From Linepithema humile (taxonomy: Eukaryota > Arthropoda > Insecta > Hymenoptera > Formicidae): a stretch of DNA of 64,000 nucleotides. Positions 34,701-43,500 of the stretch are shown here, piece after piece (positions within the stretch are counted from its first letter, which is position 1; each line of letters opens with the position of its first letter). A program made the position numbers and the translations under genes. The notes under the pieces are model-generated. The model worked only from the letters and a program-made list of their open reading frames with translations, made no database searches and was not told where the DNA came from. The stretch covers positions 6,200,001 through 6,264,000 of the forward strand of contig NC_090131.1 in the NCBI RefSeq assembly GCF_040581485.1. The letters run 5' to 3'.

Positions 34701-36606
34701 ACACTGCGTCACGAATTCTCTCGGTCAAGAAGTGTGCGAATGCTTCCCTTGGCACAGCGGTCAACGCTGTCAAGTTAATCTCAAAGGTAAAGTATCGTCT
34801 ACGATCACAAAGTAATTTTGCAATCCTAACCGAAGTAGCGTTGTATAAAGAGCTTGTCAACAATTAAACGTTTATGTCGACAGTTTTGCTGATAGCTCTG
34901 GTGACCAGCGGAGCGATCTTATTGGGTCTCCTAGCAATTTGCGTGGGAATGACGTGCTTCCGTCACCCGGGACGCAATCGAAAGACCGGCGACAGACGCG
35001 CGATGATTCCCGGCACGGGCGGCGACACCAGCAGCGAAGGTAGCGTCACCGATTTAGCGATCCCCCATCACGTACCGCACATTTTGCCGCCGCCGCCGCA
35101 AATGATAGCGCCGTTGCCGCCGAACAAGCGACCGGTTCGTAAGATCAGCGCGAAACCACGCCACCCACCCAGAAAAGCTACCATGGTTCCTGCTACTGGT
35201 ACGACACTTCTACCTTTCTCATTTGCCAAATTTTGAACAATCTCTTATAATGAGGGGCGTTCATTATATTCTCGATGTAAATGATAAAAAAATAGATAAG
35301 TACAAAATTATTTTTTAATTTTTTAATGTGATCTCTCTTTGTACTTAAACTTATCACATCTAGAAATTAACTGTTCTAAGATCTCATAAAAATACAACTT
35401 AATTAGAGATGGCCACGTACCTTGGCCGAAACGTCTGTATAAATTTATAATAAAAAAAGAATTTTTGAGCAAATCGATCCAGCTCTTGCTCTGTTGGCTT
35501 TATATTAAAACGATTTTTCATTTAATTAAGGAAGAGCAATAACTCAATATTATTTGTACAACTTAATTATTCATATCTAAATTGAAACTTATTGAAAATA
35601 TATTGAATGCCCCGTGAAACATACAAAATTCGATGAAATTTCGATAAAATTCCAGTCGATAAATTAGTTCAGTAAATTTAATATCCCCGCAGCAATATCA
35701 ATCAATGACGATCAGCGCGATCGCTCCTTGACGGTAATGATACCGCGCGCTAAATACCGATCGGCACCGCAATCGCCGCAAAATTACAAGGGCGGCATGA
35801 GCACGTTCGCCGCCGAGGAGCACAAACTTATAAATTACCTCGACAACGGGCCGAGCGCTCCCGGAAATAGGAAACAAAGTATAACCAGCACGAAGGATTG
35901 TAAGGAGGCTGATCTGCAGGGGCCAAGGACCCCGGTGACGCCCACGGGTGCTCTCGTGAGTGCCGGTTTTCAGGTATAATTAAATTTTCATCTTAAAAAT
36001 AAATTTCAACAATGTATGTAAAATGTTTGTATAATGGAATTTTTAATTACTAAAGGTATCAGCGACAGTAACTCGCACAGTGGACGCTGACTCCACCTTG
36101 GCTCGCTCGTGCGGCGAAACCACCGTGGAGCCAGCGACAAAAATGCTGAGAAGCGGAGACCTTCAGGTCGACTTTGACTCGACTCTGGCCCGCTCGTGCG
36201 GCGAGACAACCATTCAGGCTCCGACGAAACTTCTGAGATTGGATTTAGGCGAAGCCGGCTCCACTTTGGCGAGATCCTGCGGCGAAACGACGATTCAGAC
36301 GCCGACGAAAGTCGCCGCTGCGCGAAGGAGCAGCGTCAAGGATGCCAGAGATAACAGGGACACCAGAGATAGCGCCAGCGAGGGTCACACCATGGCTGAG
36401 CGAGATCTAGGCAGCACACTGAGACTTCCGGCACAGCATCCGCCGTTGTACAGTCCGGACAGGGTAAGACAGTTTACGTAAAAATTTTTTAAAAATTAAA
36501 TTACGAATCGCGAAGAATTAACATTTAATTTAAAATAATCGTCGATATCATTAATTAATGCTTTTCGCAGACCAGCGATCGGGAATCCAACTTCGATTCG
36601 CTCTAG
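13671..36606 (+). CDS. Giant membrane mucin-like protein, EGF-SEA-EGF-EGF-TM (21 joined exons, 5' end missing)
   Basis: I joined 21 exons from splice sites and phase: 13671-13724, 15023-22252, 23157-25046, 25798-26075, 26315-26662, 26739-27062, 27163-27522, 27637-27943, 28019-28647, 28941-29315, 29574-32054, 32243-32529, 32622-33168, 33317-33601, 33730-33976, 34055-34398, 34498-34786, 34884-35198, 35693-35973, 36056-36463, 36571-36606. The frame stays open for about 5,771 codons to a TAG stop. The order is: Thr/Ser-rich repeats (residues about 20-3,400), a Pro/basic linker (about 3,600-5,000), EGF (5,177-5,214), SEA (5,215-5,329), Ca-binding EGF (5,334-5,383), EGF (5,388-5,422), one transmembrane helix (5,426-5,450) and a cytoplasmic tail. 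EGF/SEA/TM mucins coat apical epithelial surfaces in animals; a role in insect apical or cuticle matrix is inference. The start codon and signal peptide are upstream and unidentified. I do not recognise a named orthologue. Confidence 0.88.
13820..13921. repeat. Inverted repeat spanning about 100 bp, possible small MITE or RNA hairpin
   Basis: TTGCACTCAAA at about 13,823-13,833 is matched by its exact complement at 13,908-13,918, with one extra wobble and pair outside. The interior is AT-rich and contains a TTTAAATTTAAA palindrome. It lies about 95 bp into the intron after the microexon. No clear target-site duplication is visible. Confidence 0.5.
15023..22252 (+). CDS. Mucin gene, giant repeat exon (about 7.2 kb)
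   Basis: The acceptor CCGGTTCTTCAG|GAGTG follows a pyrimidine tract; an in-frame ATG at 14,992 sits inside the intron and is probably not the start, since no AG lies between it and the upstream stop. The exon encodes about 2,410 residues, Thr/Ser-rich. It has six modules with a T-[YF]-T-[YFW]-[FL]-T-T core (starting near 16,594, 16,855, 17,299, 17,884, 18,037 and 18,385) and five modules of a second type with a G-T-x-x-x-G-x-Y-A core (near 15,085, 16,039, 18,607, 18,778 and 18,964). An acidic run at about 19,233-19,290 and an Arg/Ser-rich segment to about 21,010 follow. Basic cleavage-type sites occur at about 20,420-20,435 (RVRR) and 22,099-22,110 (RRRR). The donor is uncertain: G|GTGACG at 22,252 or G|GTAAAT at 21,955, both phase 1. 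The frame otherwise runs to a TAA at 22,291-22,293. Confidence 0.88.
21732..21757. repeat. Coding CTG/CAG palindrome
   Basis: CTG codons (Leu) switch to CAG codons (Gln) in frame, giving a perfect 26-bp palindrome centred on CTGCAG inside the large mucin exon. It encodes a Leu run followed by a Gln run. Triplet repeats of this kind form hairpins on both strands and often vary in length. Confidence 0.85.
22472..22503 (+). terminator. AATAAA followed by a 20-A run, possible internal poly(A) site
   Basis: AATAAA at 22,472-22,477 is followed 6 bp later by twenty consecutive A (22,484-22,503), about 180 bp after the in-frame TAA that ends the 7.2-kb exon when it is not spliced. It could end a short isoform lacking the membrane part. 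A genomic A-run is also a common chance feature and an artefactual oligo-dT priming site, so this is only a candidate. Confidence 0.3.
23157..25046 (+). CDS. Mucin gene, exon with basic repeats and Thr/acidic region
   Basis: The acceptor CCTTTGCAG|GTGATC and the near-perfect donor CCG|GTGAGT bound 630 codons, phase 1 to phase 1. The start carries several basic V-x-V/I-x-R-R-R-type motifs (such as KVTITRRRKL and KVRVTRKKL), then a long Asp/Glu/Thr-rich region with scattered T-T runs. The last 70 residues return to the mucin repeat style (TYTYVVTQQNGLETKVTSST). The intron after it is 751 bp. Confidence 0.87.
25798..26075 (+). CDS. Mucin gene exon, repeat module
   Basis: The acceptor AATGACAG| completes a Gly codon in phase 1. 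The exon ends STEQQ at CAG|GTGCTT, phase 0. It contains a TTFTYLSTITKDGTTTVS segment, another copy of the TYTYFTT-type module. The reading frame continues past the donor for only 34 codons before a stop, which supports splicing here. Confidence 0.82.
26315..26662 (+). CDS. Mucin gene exon, repeat modules
   Basis: A T-rich acceptor (TTTTTTTAG|GTGGTG) opens it and the donor CAG|GTTCGT closes it; it is 116 codons, phase 0 at both ends. It carries a TTYTYLTL module and a TYLSTRVLEKTF segment ending SDTITQ. The donor is weaker than most in the gene, but the next exon continues the repeat pattern. Confidence 0.8.
26739..27062 (+). CDS. Mucin gene exon, repeat modules
   Basis: The acceptor TGTTTTTAG|TTAATA and the donor CAG|GTATTT bound 108 codons in phase 0. 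It opens LIVTESAPPP and contains two TYxTTFTYF-type modules, the second cut by the following intron after TTLLQ. The intron before it is 76 bp. Confidence 0.85.
27163..27522 (+). CDS. Mucin gene exon, end of the repeat domain
   Basis: The acceptor TTTTGCGTCAG|GCC and the donor CAG|GTATAT bound 120 codons in phase 0. It completes the module started in the previous exon (SRSHIVENVVTES, matching the R-x-E-T-x-T-N-V-V-T-E half of the copies in the giant exon), then becomes Ser/Thr-rich. Confidence 0.85.
27637..27943 (+). CDS. Mucin gene exon, Leu/Gly-rich linker
   Basis: The acceptor TATTTTTAAAG|GAT and the donor TCG|GTAAAG, phase 0 to phase 1. It contains a short hydrophobic Leu/Gly-rich stretch (LLSLGSLGINSLSALG) that is too broken by polar residues to be a membrane helix, then polar sequence with RAPIYIPVAEFADGD. 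Confidence 0.85.
28019..28647 (+). CDS. Mucin gene exon, start of the Pro-rich linker
   Basis: It follows a 75-bp intron (acceptor CTTTTCAG|CC) and ends at GAA|GTATGT. The phase 1 entry completes an Ala codon and the exit is phase 0. The sequence is Pro-rich with GKMAPRPPQTFLKD and KDPLTPPLSP, extended and probably unstructured. Confidence 0.87.
28941..29315 (+). CDS. Mucin gene exon, Pro-rich linker, apparent GC donor
   Basis: The acceptor TTCTTTTAAG|ATT, phase 0. The next exon must be joined in phase 0, but no good GT lies in that phase near the end of this frame. The best fit is AAAAG|GCACGT, a GC-AG intron. The only phase-0 GT nearby (TTC|GTCGGT, 12 bases earlier) is poor. The product is a continued Pro-rich linker with VPHVIDRSTGQP. 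Confidence 0.75.
29574..32054 (+). CDS. Mucin gene, long Pro/Lys/Arg-rich linker exon
   Basis: The acceptor TCGATTTACAG|ATC and the donor CTCAG|GTGAGA bound 827 codons in phase 0. It is rich in KP, RP and PP pairs with many R-P-x-K-P-type repeats and His-rich patches, and has almost no Cys. Tyr-containing segments such as GKPFGVYNGYVDPAIPYGY recur as GIPAIYNGDVNP. It is probably an extended stalk between the mucin repeats and the membrane-proximal domains; no catalytic domain is visible. Confidence 0.9.
32243..32529 (+). CDS. Mucin gene exon, stalk
   Basis: The acceptor TACGTTTTAG|GAT opens in phase 0 and the donor CCAG|GTACGT exits in phase 2. The sequence is Val/Thr/Pro-rich (ATVRPAVAVSGSIQIATAV) with HVSVYTVRPFDTRPVS at its end. 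Confidence 0.85.
32622..33168 (+). CDS. Mucin gene exon, Ser/Thr-rich stalk
   Basis: The acceptor GCGTTTTAG|G completes an Arg codon begun in the previous exon and the donor GAG|GTACAG exits in phase 0. About 182 residues, Ser/Thr/Lys-rich, without Cys or hydrophobic segments, with several VxRVDSSITKVTST-like beta-prone stretches. Confidence 0.85.
33317..33601 (+). CDS. Mucin gene exon, Thr-rich membrane-proximal repeat
   Basis: The acceptor AATATTAG|GTGACG and the donor GAAGAG|GTATAA bound 95 codons in phase 0. It is very Thr-rich (LLLTHTMTTTTVETVTETL), again in the TVTET style of the giant exon, and is a likely dense O-glycosylation segment just before the folded domains. Confidence 0.87.
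33730..33976 (+). CDS. Mucin gene exon, first EGF-like domain
   Basis: The acceptor GTATTTCAG|GTG (phase 0) and the strong donor C|GTAAGT (phase 1). After an acidic lead the exon has six Cys in EGF spacing (HC..EC..IC..RCVC..PC) within about 40 residues, ending just before the SEA domain. Three disulfides are expected. Confidence 0.87.
34055..34398 (+). CDS. Mucin gene exon, SEA domain
   Basis: The acceptor CAACTTTTAG|CG (phase 1) and the donor TTG|GTAAGT (phase 0). About 115 residues fit the SEA ferredoxin-like fold: a beta strand (TYTYTVRVGL), a helix with Asp/Asn-rich loops, SDLRDVYRGLKISGFTP, the strand KVEFHIQLSD and a final helix (RLKEVLRKYLV). The G-S-V-V-V autoproteolysis motif of mucin SEA domains is absent where expected, so cleavage here looks unlikely. 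Fold assignment is by sequence pattern only. Confidence 0.82.
34498..34786 (+). CDS. Mucin gene exon, Ca-binding EGF and second EGF domain
   Basis: The acceptor TCAATTCAG|ATC (phase 0) and the donor AAAG|GTAAAG (phase 1). DFDEC opens a six-Cys EGF with the D-x-D-E calcium signature and an aromatic NLRGSYQCSC segment; a second six-Cys EGF (GCAGCNNKGHC to GQRCQ) follows at once. Confidence 0.9.
34884..35198 (+). CDS. Mucin gene exon, transmembrane helix and juxtamembrane tail
   Basis: The acceptor TATGTCGACAG|TT (phase 1). A run of about 25 hydrophobic residues (LLIALVTSGAILLGLLAICV and on to TCF) is followed by basic residues (RHPGRNRKTGDRR), the positive-inside pattern of a type I protein. 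The tail then has a P-P-P-P run preceded by Leu, a possible EVH1/SH3-type ligand, and several Ser/Thr. Donor CTG|GTACGA. Confidence 0.9.
35693..35973 (+). CDS. Mucin gene exon, cytoplasmic tail
   Basis: The acceptor ATCCCCGCAG|CA (phase 1) and the donor TTTCAG|GTATAA (phase 0). It is polar and Ser-rich with SAPQSPQNY, EEHKLINYLDN and PRTPVTPTG segments. It has no domain I recognise; the SP and TP sites suggest proline-directed phosphorylation. Confidence 0.85.
36056..36463 (+). CDS. Mucin gene exon, three identical STLARSCGETT motifs
   Basis: The acceptor ATTACTAAAG|GTA and the donor CAGG|GTAAGA bound 136 codons in phase 0. Three copies of STLARSCGETT, each followed by a V/I-x-x-P/A-T-K-like segment, begin at 36,092, 36,179 and 36,260, spaced 29 and 27 residues. 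The 11-residue cores are identical in protein but differ at many synonymous positions. A weaker GSTLRLP sequence follows. The motif is not one I can name. Confidence 0.9.
36571..36606 (+). CDS. Mucin gene, terminal coding exon
   Basis: The acceptor GCTTTTCGCAG|ACC. Eleven codons (TSDRESNFDSL) then TAG. The final D-S-L fits the loose class III PDZ-ligand pattern, which is weak evidence for a scaffold partner. Confidence 0.82.
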   Translation, partial: TSDRESNFDSL

Positions 36607-36851
36607 ACGCTCAAACGAGAACGAGTCACTACATATGAGAAGATTGATCGCGGACGAGACCGCTGGACGGTATCCTCCGTGGATTTATAAATCATTAGCG
36701 AAATTCGCTGTTATTGTAAACACACGAAAGACGTTACTGAGATATCACGTTATGATTTGTCTTATTTATTTATCGCGCTCAGCCAAGGTTCATCAATATT
36801 AATGGCGTCCTTCTCATTAGCGGAGTTTTTTTTTAATTCAAAAAAAATTAG

Positions 36852-36877
36852 AATAAAAAAATACTTCTCAGAATAAA
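36852..36877 (+). terminator. Candidate poly(A) signals of the mucin gene
   Basis: AATAAA occurs at 36,852-36,857 and again at 36,872-36,877, about 250 bp after the stop codon. Further AATAAA hexamers at 37,511 and 38,030 could mark longer 3' UTRs. The true cleavage site cannot be decided from sequence alone. Confidence 0.4.
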
Positions 36878-37569
36878 ATCTTGCGCGCGATTTCGTTTCT
36901 AGACGGATGATAAGCGCGCGTGACTCAACCCCGTGCCAAAATACAACCAATGAAATAGAGAAGGCTCCTCGAAGAGGTTCTTTCTTGCCTTCTCCTATAC
37001 GTCATTTTCACGAGATCGAGCTACTCGTCGCTGCAAGTGATCGGAATATCGATTACACTTATTAGAATTAAAATACATGTGGAATTAAATTATTGTCAAA
37101 ATTTAAATATAATTATTCGATTGATCAATAATCAAATTAAATCATCAAGAACGTCAAGATTTTACGCCAAAATTTTTCTTGATAGACTCCGATAGAATTT
37201 GTCAGCGTATATGTGTTTAAATTCAACAATATTTCGATCACCGCAGCTCTACCGTGCGCATTCAAGCATGGTGCAACAGTGTCATAAATCGTGAATGGCG
37301 CCAAATCGTCGTGCGAATAGCACCTCGAAGAAGCTCGATGCTTACATTAATCGCGAAAGGAGAATATTTTTTATTATTGTTGTTATTGTTTGTTTGTTTA
37401 GTCTATTCTCCGATGAATCGCGTCATGTTGCCCGGCTTCGTTGCAAGGCTCTGTTTCGGAGCGATCGAAATTGATGAGGATATTTATAATTTTTTTAACA
37501 TATCGGCGGAAATAAAAAGTCAATCTCTGATTTAAAAAAAAGTAGAGAACCATTTTACCATTCCACATT

Positions 37570-37588
37570 AAAAAAAAAAAAAAAAAAA
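37570..37588. repeat. 19-bp A run
   Basis: Nineteen consecutive A, flanked by TTCCACATT and CCGAGACG. There is no retrotransposon sequence upstream that would make it a retroposon tail. Confidence 0.9.
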
Positions 37589-40500
37589 CCGAGACGAAGC
37601 CGCGGCAACGTCGTTGCGTCAGACAAAAAAAAGCGAGCGAGACGCGTTTAGCGCACGATGTATTTACTGTTAGCTCAATAGGTAGCATAAGCAGAAGTGT
37701 AACGAAGAACAGGTGTATCAATGTATCGAGATTTTCCCGTGAGTCTACGTTCAATCAAAAGATTGTTCCGCGCCCGCACGGGACGAATTAGATTCTGCCG
37801 GTTTAAAAAACGAAGATGACGATGCTCGTATCTTAAGTTTCGTTACTAACTCTTTGTCCAAATGAATCTTCCATTATACATACATATACGTATATACATA
37901 GATATATATATATATAAATATAGATATATTACCTCCTGTTGTACATACCTTCTCTCCTCCGGAACCTCTTTTACGTAATACTATTGTAATTTTTGTATAC
38001 TTAGCGCATGTATACTTATACGTACTTTTAATAAAAGTCAATAATATAACGGCATGTCTTAAAACGTACCTGTTTATCATACTCAGAAAATATAATCAAC
38101 TTGAATACAATTAAGCTGATTTTATTAACAATACTTTACACACACATGCGAGATATTTTATCTATCTTATTATTCTTGTAACCTAAGATTTTTCTACTGC
38201 GTTAATTATTTCTTTTAACCGATCTTTCTTCTAACTTTCATTTATTCGCACAAATCTTGCAACTTTTGATACTTGTGAAATTTAGGATGTCCTAAATAAA
38301 TGACCCATACATCAATTTTATTCTGTTATAAAAATTGTAAATTGAAAGCATTATTGAGAACAAGTTTGAAAAAAATTATTGGAGAACCAAGACGTATGCC
38401 AAAAAAAAAAAAAACGGAACAATCAAAAGTAAACGGATAAATAATGGTGTCGTCAACAATTAAGCGAATAATGTTTTACGAATTAGTCTATAATCCCGTT
38501 ACACGTAGAACTACCATTTACTATACGATAGACATTCGTCGATATAAGTTACTAAAATGTTTTCACTAAAACATCACACATGTAAATCCCGTAGACAATA
38601 TATACTAATTATTTATTCTTATAATAAATTCTTAACGTTGTAACACAAGTTTTGATATCTCAACCTACACACAACCTTCGTTCTTGTCGACGACAAAACA
38701 TTTCTGCGGCTTTCACCGTAAAATCATAAACAGTGGCTTGATTAATTTCCAATCAGCGGGTTTATTGTTTCGCAAATTCGATTATGCGCGCTGAGCATTT
38801 ATGGACGCAATTTCGGGCGTAGCCCTTTTCGCGCGACCATATACAATCATATACAAGGACGACGCAGCCGGTTGTCGGCGGAGAGAAAAAGCGGCGACGT
38901 GCGCCGGTCCGCGTTTCGTGATTCGTCGCGGGCCGCGACTAAAACACGAGCCTAATCCACAAAACAAACTCCTCGAGAGTCTCATTCGATTCTTACCTGC
39001 GATCTCTCATGTATGCGACGAAAGGCCCGTTTCGTCGAAAGGTTTCGAAACGGCAACTACCGCAAATGACTTTATTTATCCTGCCGACCCTTATTAGGAC
39101 CGCGCCAGCTGTGGCAATCGCGAAGTCGCTGGGAAAAGCAATTCAGCCTGTTTTCGATAATTATACTTTTTAGCGCAACAGAGTATAGTTTAACTTTCGG
39201 CGAACCGGACAGGATTATTGCCACGCGATCGTTATTAAATTTCGTCAGCTTAAACCGCAATCCAGAAAAATACAATTGCAGAAGTAATTCAATATTCCGT
39301 TACATTGTGTAGCTTTGGTACAAAAAATTAATAAAGAGCTGCGCATTATATCACCTGTTTTATACACAAGGATTGACTTGTCAAAAAAATATGAGCAGAA
39401 CACTTACCTCAAATGATTTTCCGCTGGAAGTTCTTGTTAGAGTGTCTCCATGCGTGGCAGCCTCAACAGCAATTCAACTTCACTCCGAATGATCACCTGT
39501 ACAGATAAAAATACAGAACGGGTTAGATTGATCGATACAAAATTATATGTATTCCGATTTCGCAAAAAAAAATTAAAACAAAAATTGATCTTGCTAAATC
39601 TCAAACGTATCTCATACACCGAGTCGTATTAGTTACAGTTTATGTTTCATTAGGAAAGAATATGAACTTGAACTTTATTGAACTTTATTAACACATGAAT
39701 GAAGCAACAATTTGACGTGCTCGCAAATGTACGAACGTGGGCCTTTTGAATGTGAGATAATAAGAAAATAATAGCCGAAAGAATTCTTGATCACGCGACG
39801 ACCTGAAATGACTTAATTTTTAACGCAAACTCTTATTATTCTCACAAAGTCCGTCAACCGTGAAAGCCTTTGTGACACGCTGTCACAGAGTAATTGTCCA
39901 CGTCTTTGTTTGAGGTTTGTGCGATCAGTGTTGGAATCATATATGGCGTCTTTGTCGACTCGTCAACAAAATATGACAAGAGAGACATGCAATCTTATTC
40001 CGTTATACGTGCTTTGTTCGTATAAAAATGTTTATCTGAATATATAATTTCCGAGAGTAATAATTTAAACGAAAACAAAAACATTTAAATATGAATGAGC
40101 AATTTGCATCCATAATGCGAATAAATATTGCGCGAGCAAGTTATTAAAAAATTTAAAGAAACAAGAGATTACCCGAAGACTAGCACACGTAATGATAAAA
40201 CTTTTAGTCGCACGCTCCGCGCGACGTTTTAAAAACCGGTGGATCCGCTCCGTCGCGACGAAATTGAGAGATCCGGTTTGCAAAGGATTAAAAACAGAGT
40301 AGCTTCGGTAGCATTAGTCGCGCGGGAGTTCGCACAGACATAAAATTGGCGAAGCGCGTGTGTCGGGGTCCGAAAATGGAAATACGCGATTAAAGTGAGT
40401 CGTCAGAGCCCACGCGTCAATCCCGAAAGAAATCGGAAATTTTACATCCTCCCTCCCTCGCCTGCCAGCTTTTTTACGCCATTCCGCCGCGGCCCTTTGG

Positions 40501-43500
40501 ATGACCAAAAGCAGGTGACGTACGCGACCGCACGACGCAGAAGGAACACGTCGAAAGGGAGAAACAGTGGGGGTAACGTTTTCGTGGCGTGCGCGCACCC
40601 AGTCACTACTACTCGCGCGGATTGCTACCCCCCCTCTTCGCGGAGGCACTTTACCCTGTTCTCCCTTCGCCCCGCCGCGTTTGCCGAGTCATCGACGTTT
40701 GGATAAAGGGAGTTCCTCGGGGTCGGTGAGGAAGGGAAGTCGGGGTGACGCCCCCGTGAACGTAGGTTTCACGTTGGTGGGGACAAGCGTCTCATCTTCC
40801 TCGCGCCTTATCCTTTTTTCACGCTCCGTCTTCGTCGCCCGCGAGAGTTTCGCTCTCCCTCTCCCTCGGCCTCTCTTCTGCTCTTTCCTTCTATCTTTCT
40901 ATCTGGTACCGCCGGCTGCTGGCAGCGCGGAAGGGATCCAGAGCGAGGGGAAAGCCGGCCGTGAAATTAAAACATGATGAGGGGTCTAGATTGAGACGCG
41001 AGGGAGAGAGACGGCGAAGGAGCAAAAAAGAAGGAACTGCGAGGAGGACGAAGGCAGCGGCCAAGACGGAGACGGCGCTAACGCCAGGGACGCATCTGCG
41101 AGCGGAATAGAAATGAATGTCGATTTTGTGGGTGGCGTTCGCCAGTCTTTGTGCGATCCTCGCACTTCGAGAAGTGATTCTTCATTCGTTTAATTGTTTC
41201 TTTTTAAATAATGTCTTGTGCGTTGAACACAAGTCCGCGTTTTTACTTCAAATGCTTCAAACGTCGAGGCATCGGTTCGGCTAACAAGGACATTATGTAT
41301 GGTATCCTTTTAACTGTCGCGAATCACTAAGCATCTGTTGTGCAACAGAGCAGAGGTACTTAATTCCACGCCACGTTTGTGTTTCCAAATTCTTCGCTTT
41401 GCTGGGGTTTCACGAGCAGAGACGGTCACAAATGTCGCCTACCCGGACCGGTGTTCTTTTTACAGATTGCATGCCACAGAATAAATTGTCCAGAAATTTC
41501 TAGGGTCGGCTCGCTTTGAGGGATTAGTCGGATGCGGCGGGGGCTACCAGTTACAAATCATCAGGGACCAGTTAGCAGTTACCACCTATCACGTAGTTGT
41601 GCGTTATATGAGGCCTCACCAACCATATATTCTACACGCATCCGGAATTATTATGACCTAATGTGTATTAAGTAAAGCTGCATCAACGCGGACGAACCTT
41701 TGAGCGGCGATCACAACCGCTCCATTGTACTTTCCCCCGTGATAGGCGCATAGTTTGTAAAGGAGGGCGTGATTACCCATCAACTATTTCTAACGATCAT
41801 CTTGGCCTGTCGTCTCACATTATGCTTACTTATCAAAATGCCGCGTCGTCACAGAATTTTATAACGGAAGAGAATAGAATGAAGCCAATGTCGTAAATAT
41901 TCTCGAAGAATCTATTTAATATTTCAATAAATAAATCAACTCAATTGTAAGAGCGATTGCAGTTTCTTTTATATACATAAATAAACGTCAAAACGTCAAA
42001 AAGAATAAATGATGAACAGAATCGTGCGTTGAAATATATTCACGAAGTAACTTTGCAAATATTGTGCGAACGTAGTTTTAGTAGGCAAAAGATTCGAGAA
42101 TTCGCATTGTGGAAGTAGGTATGTGATACAACCATGGTTAAATGGCCCGAATAGCCATAAACCGACAACGTTATTCATGTTCGAATTTTCTGTGAAATCC
42201 TTTTCACGCGATTGGTTCCGCGGACGATCGGACGATCCTGCATTGATGCAGGGCGAATAGTTTCGACAAGGGTGCGGAAGGCGATGACCGAGTCTCTCTC
42301 TGCCTCTACGTCGGACTCTTCGGTGTCCGCTCGATAGCACGAGGTTTCGGTCCATAGATCACGGCGGGTACCCTCTGGTTCTCTTTTCAGGAAGCAGCAC
42401 AATACCGGCACCGATGCTCTCTGCCATTCTAGGCAAAGAGCCGATCCGGTCGCGGCCCTGCCTTCGACAATGGATGCGAAGTCGGCCATTGTGCGGGTGA
42501 TTTGGAACCTTGGGATAGACCGGGGAGGCCTTTCCTCTTTCTGCCGAGTTACCGAGATGTCTTCATTAGGCTCACTTCGCCGCTCCGGGATATAGAGAAC
42601 CGCGGCTCGTTACGTTCCGACGAAGAGCATCTGAAAACCGGCAGCGTAAGCTATTCGACGGCAGACTGAATGCAGTTAAAAGCGATGCAGCGTGTGTGAA
42701 AGATTATTCGGTCTTTCCAAATGTTTAAAAGTAACATGTAATTGTTTAACGTGACAAAATCTAAAGCTATATCTTTTCCTCTGAAAATCTTGAAAAGCGT
42801 TTCGAAAGAAATGCGTTTATCAAGCAAGAAACAAGATCTTCGAGAAAAGAAACATGATTCAATGGAAGATTGTGAAATGTTGTTTGTATTGTCCTATAAA
42901 TTTGTAGAAAATGTCATTTATTGAATACGGTTGTTACTGACATGCAATATTAGTTAAAGTCTTTGTAAGAAACAGTTGGAACTATTGTGCGATTTTCCTT
43001 AAATTTTCCAAATTATGATTTACAAAAGTTTACAAAAAAATATGCGCAATTTACTCATCGTAAAACGTCCGTGCGATGAATGAGCACAAAGCCGGGACAT
43101 TAGGTAGATGGATCTTGTCATTTGCCAGGATTTACCTGCCTCTCGACCTTTTTTCGCACGACGTTTAGCCCTTCCCCCCGTCACGAAACGTCGCAAGTCA
43201 GGCTCGAAATCGTAGCTTCTCTCTCGGCAAAGCCGACAGATCCGCCCCGGCACGCAATTCATCGCTTCCGTCGTGAACATTACAACTAATCGGTACTCGG
43301 CAGTTCGTCAACCTTGTTCGATTTCTTCGTCCGAAGTGTTGGACACGAGAAAAATTATAGCATCATAAAATAATTAACAACTCTGTCTCCCAATGAAATA
43401 AATTATCTACGAAAAGCAAAGTACAGGTCATAAAATTTTTTAAAAATATATTTTGTTTCTGCATAAACATAAAAAATACTTTACCTTGGAGTTTATTTGT

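Noticed and set aside
37671..37745. tRNA-like A-box (TTAGCTCAATAGGTAGCA)
   Set aside because: No B-box GGTTCGANNCC at the right distance and no cloverleaf could be drawn.
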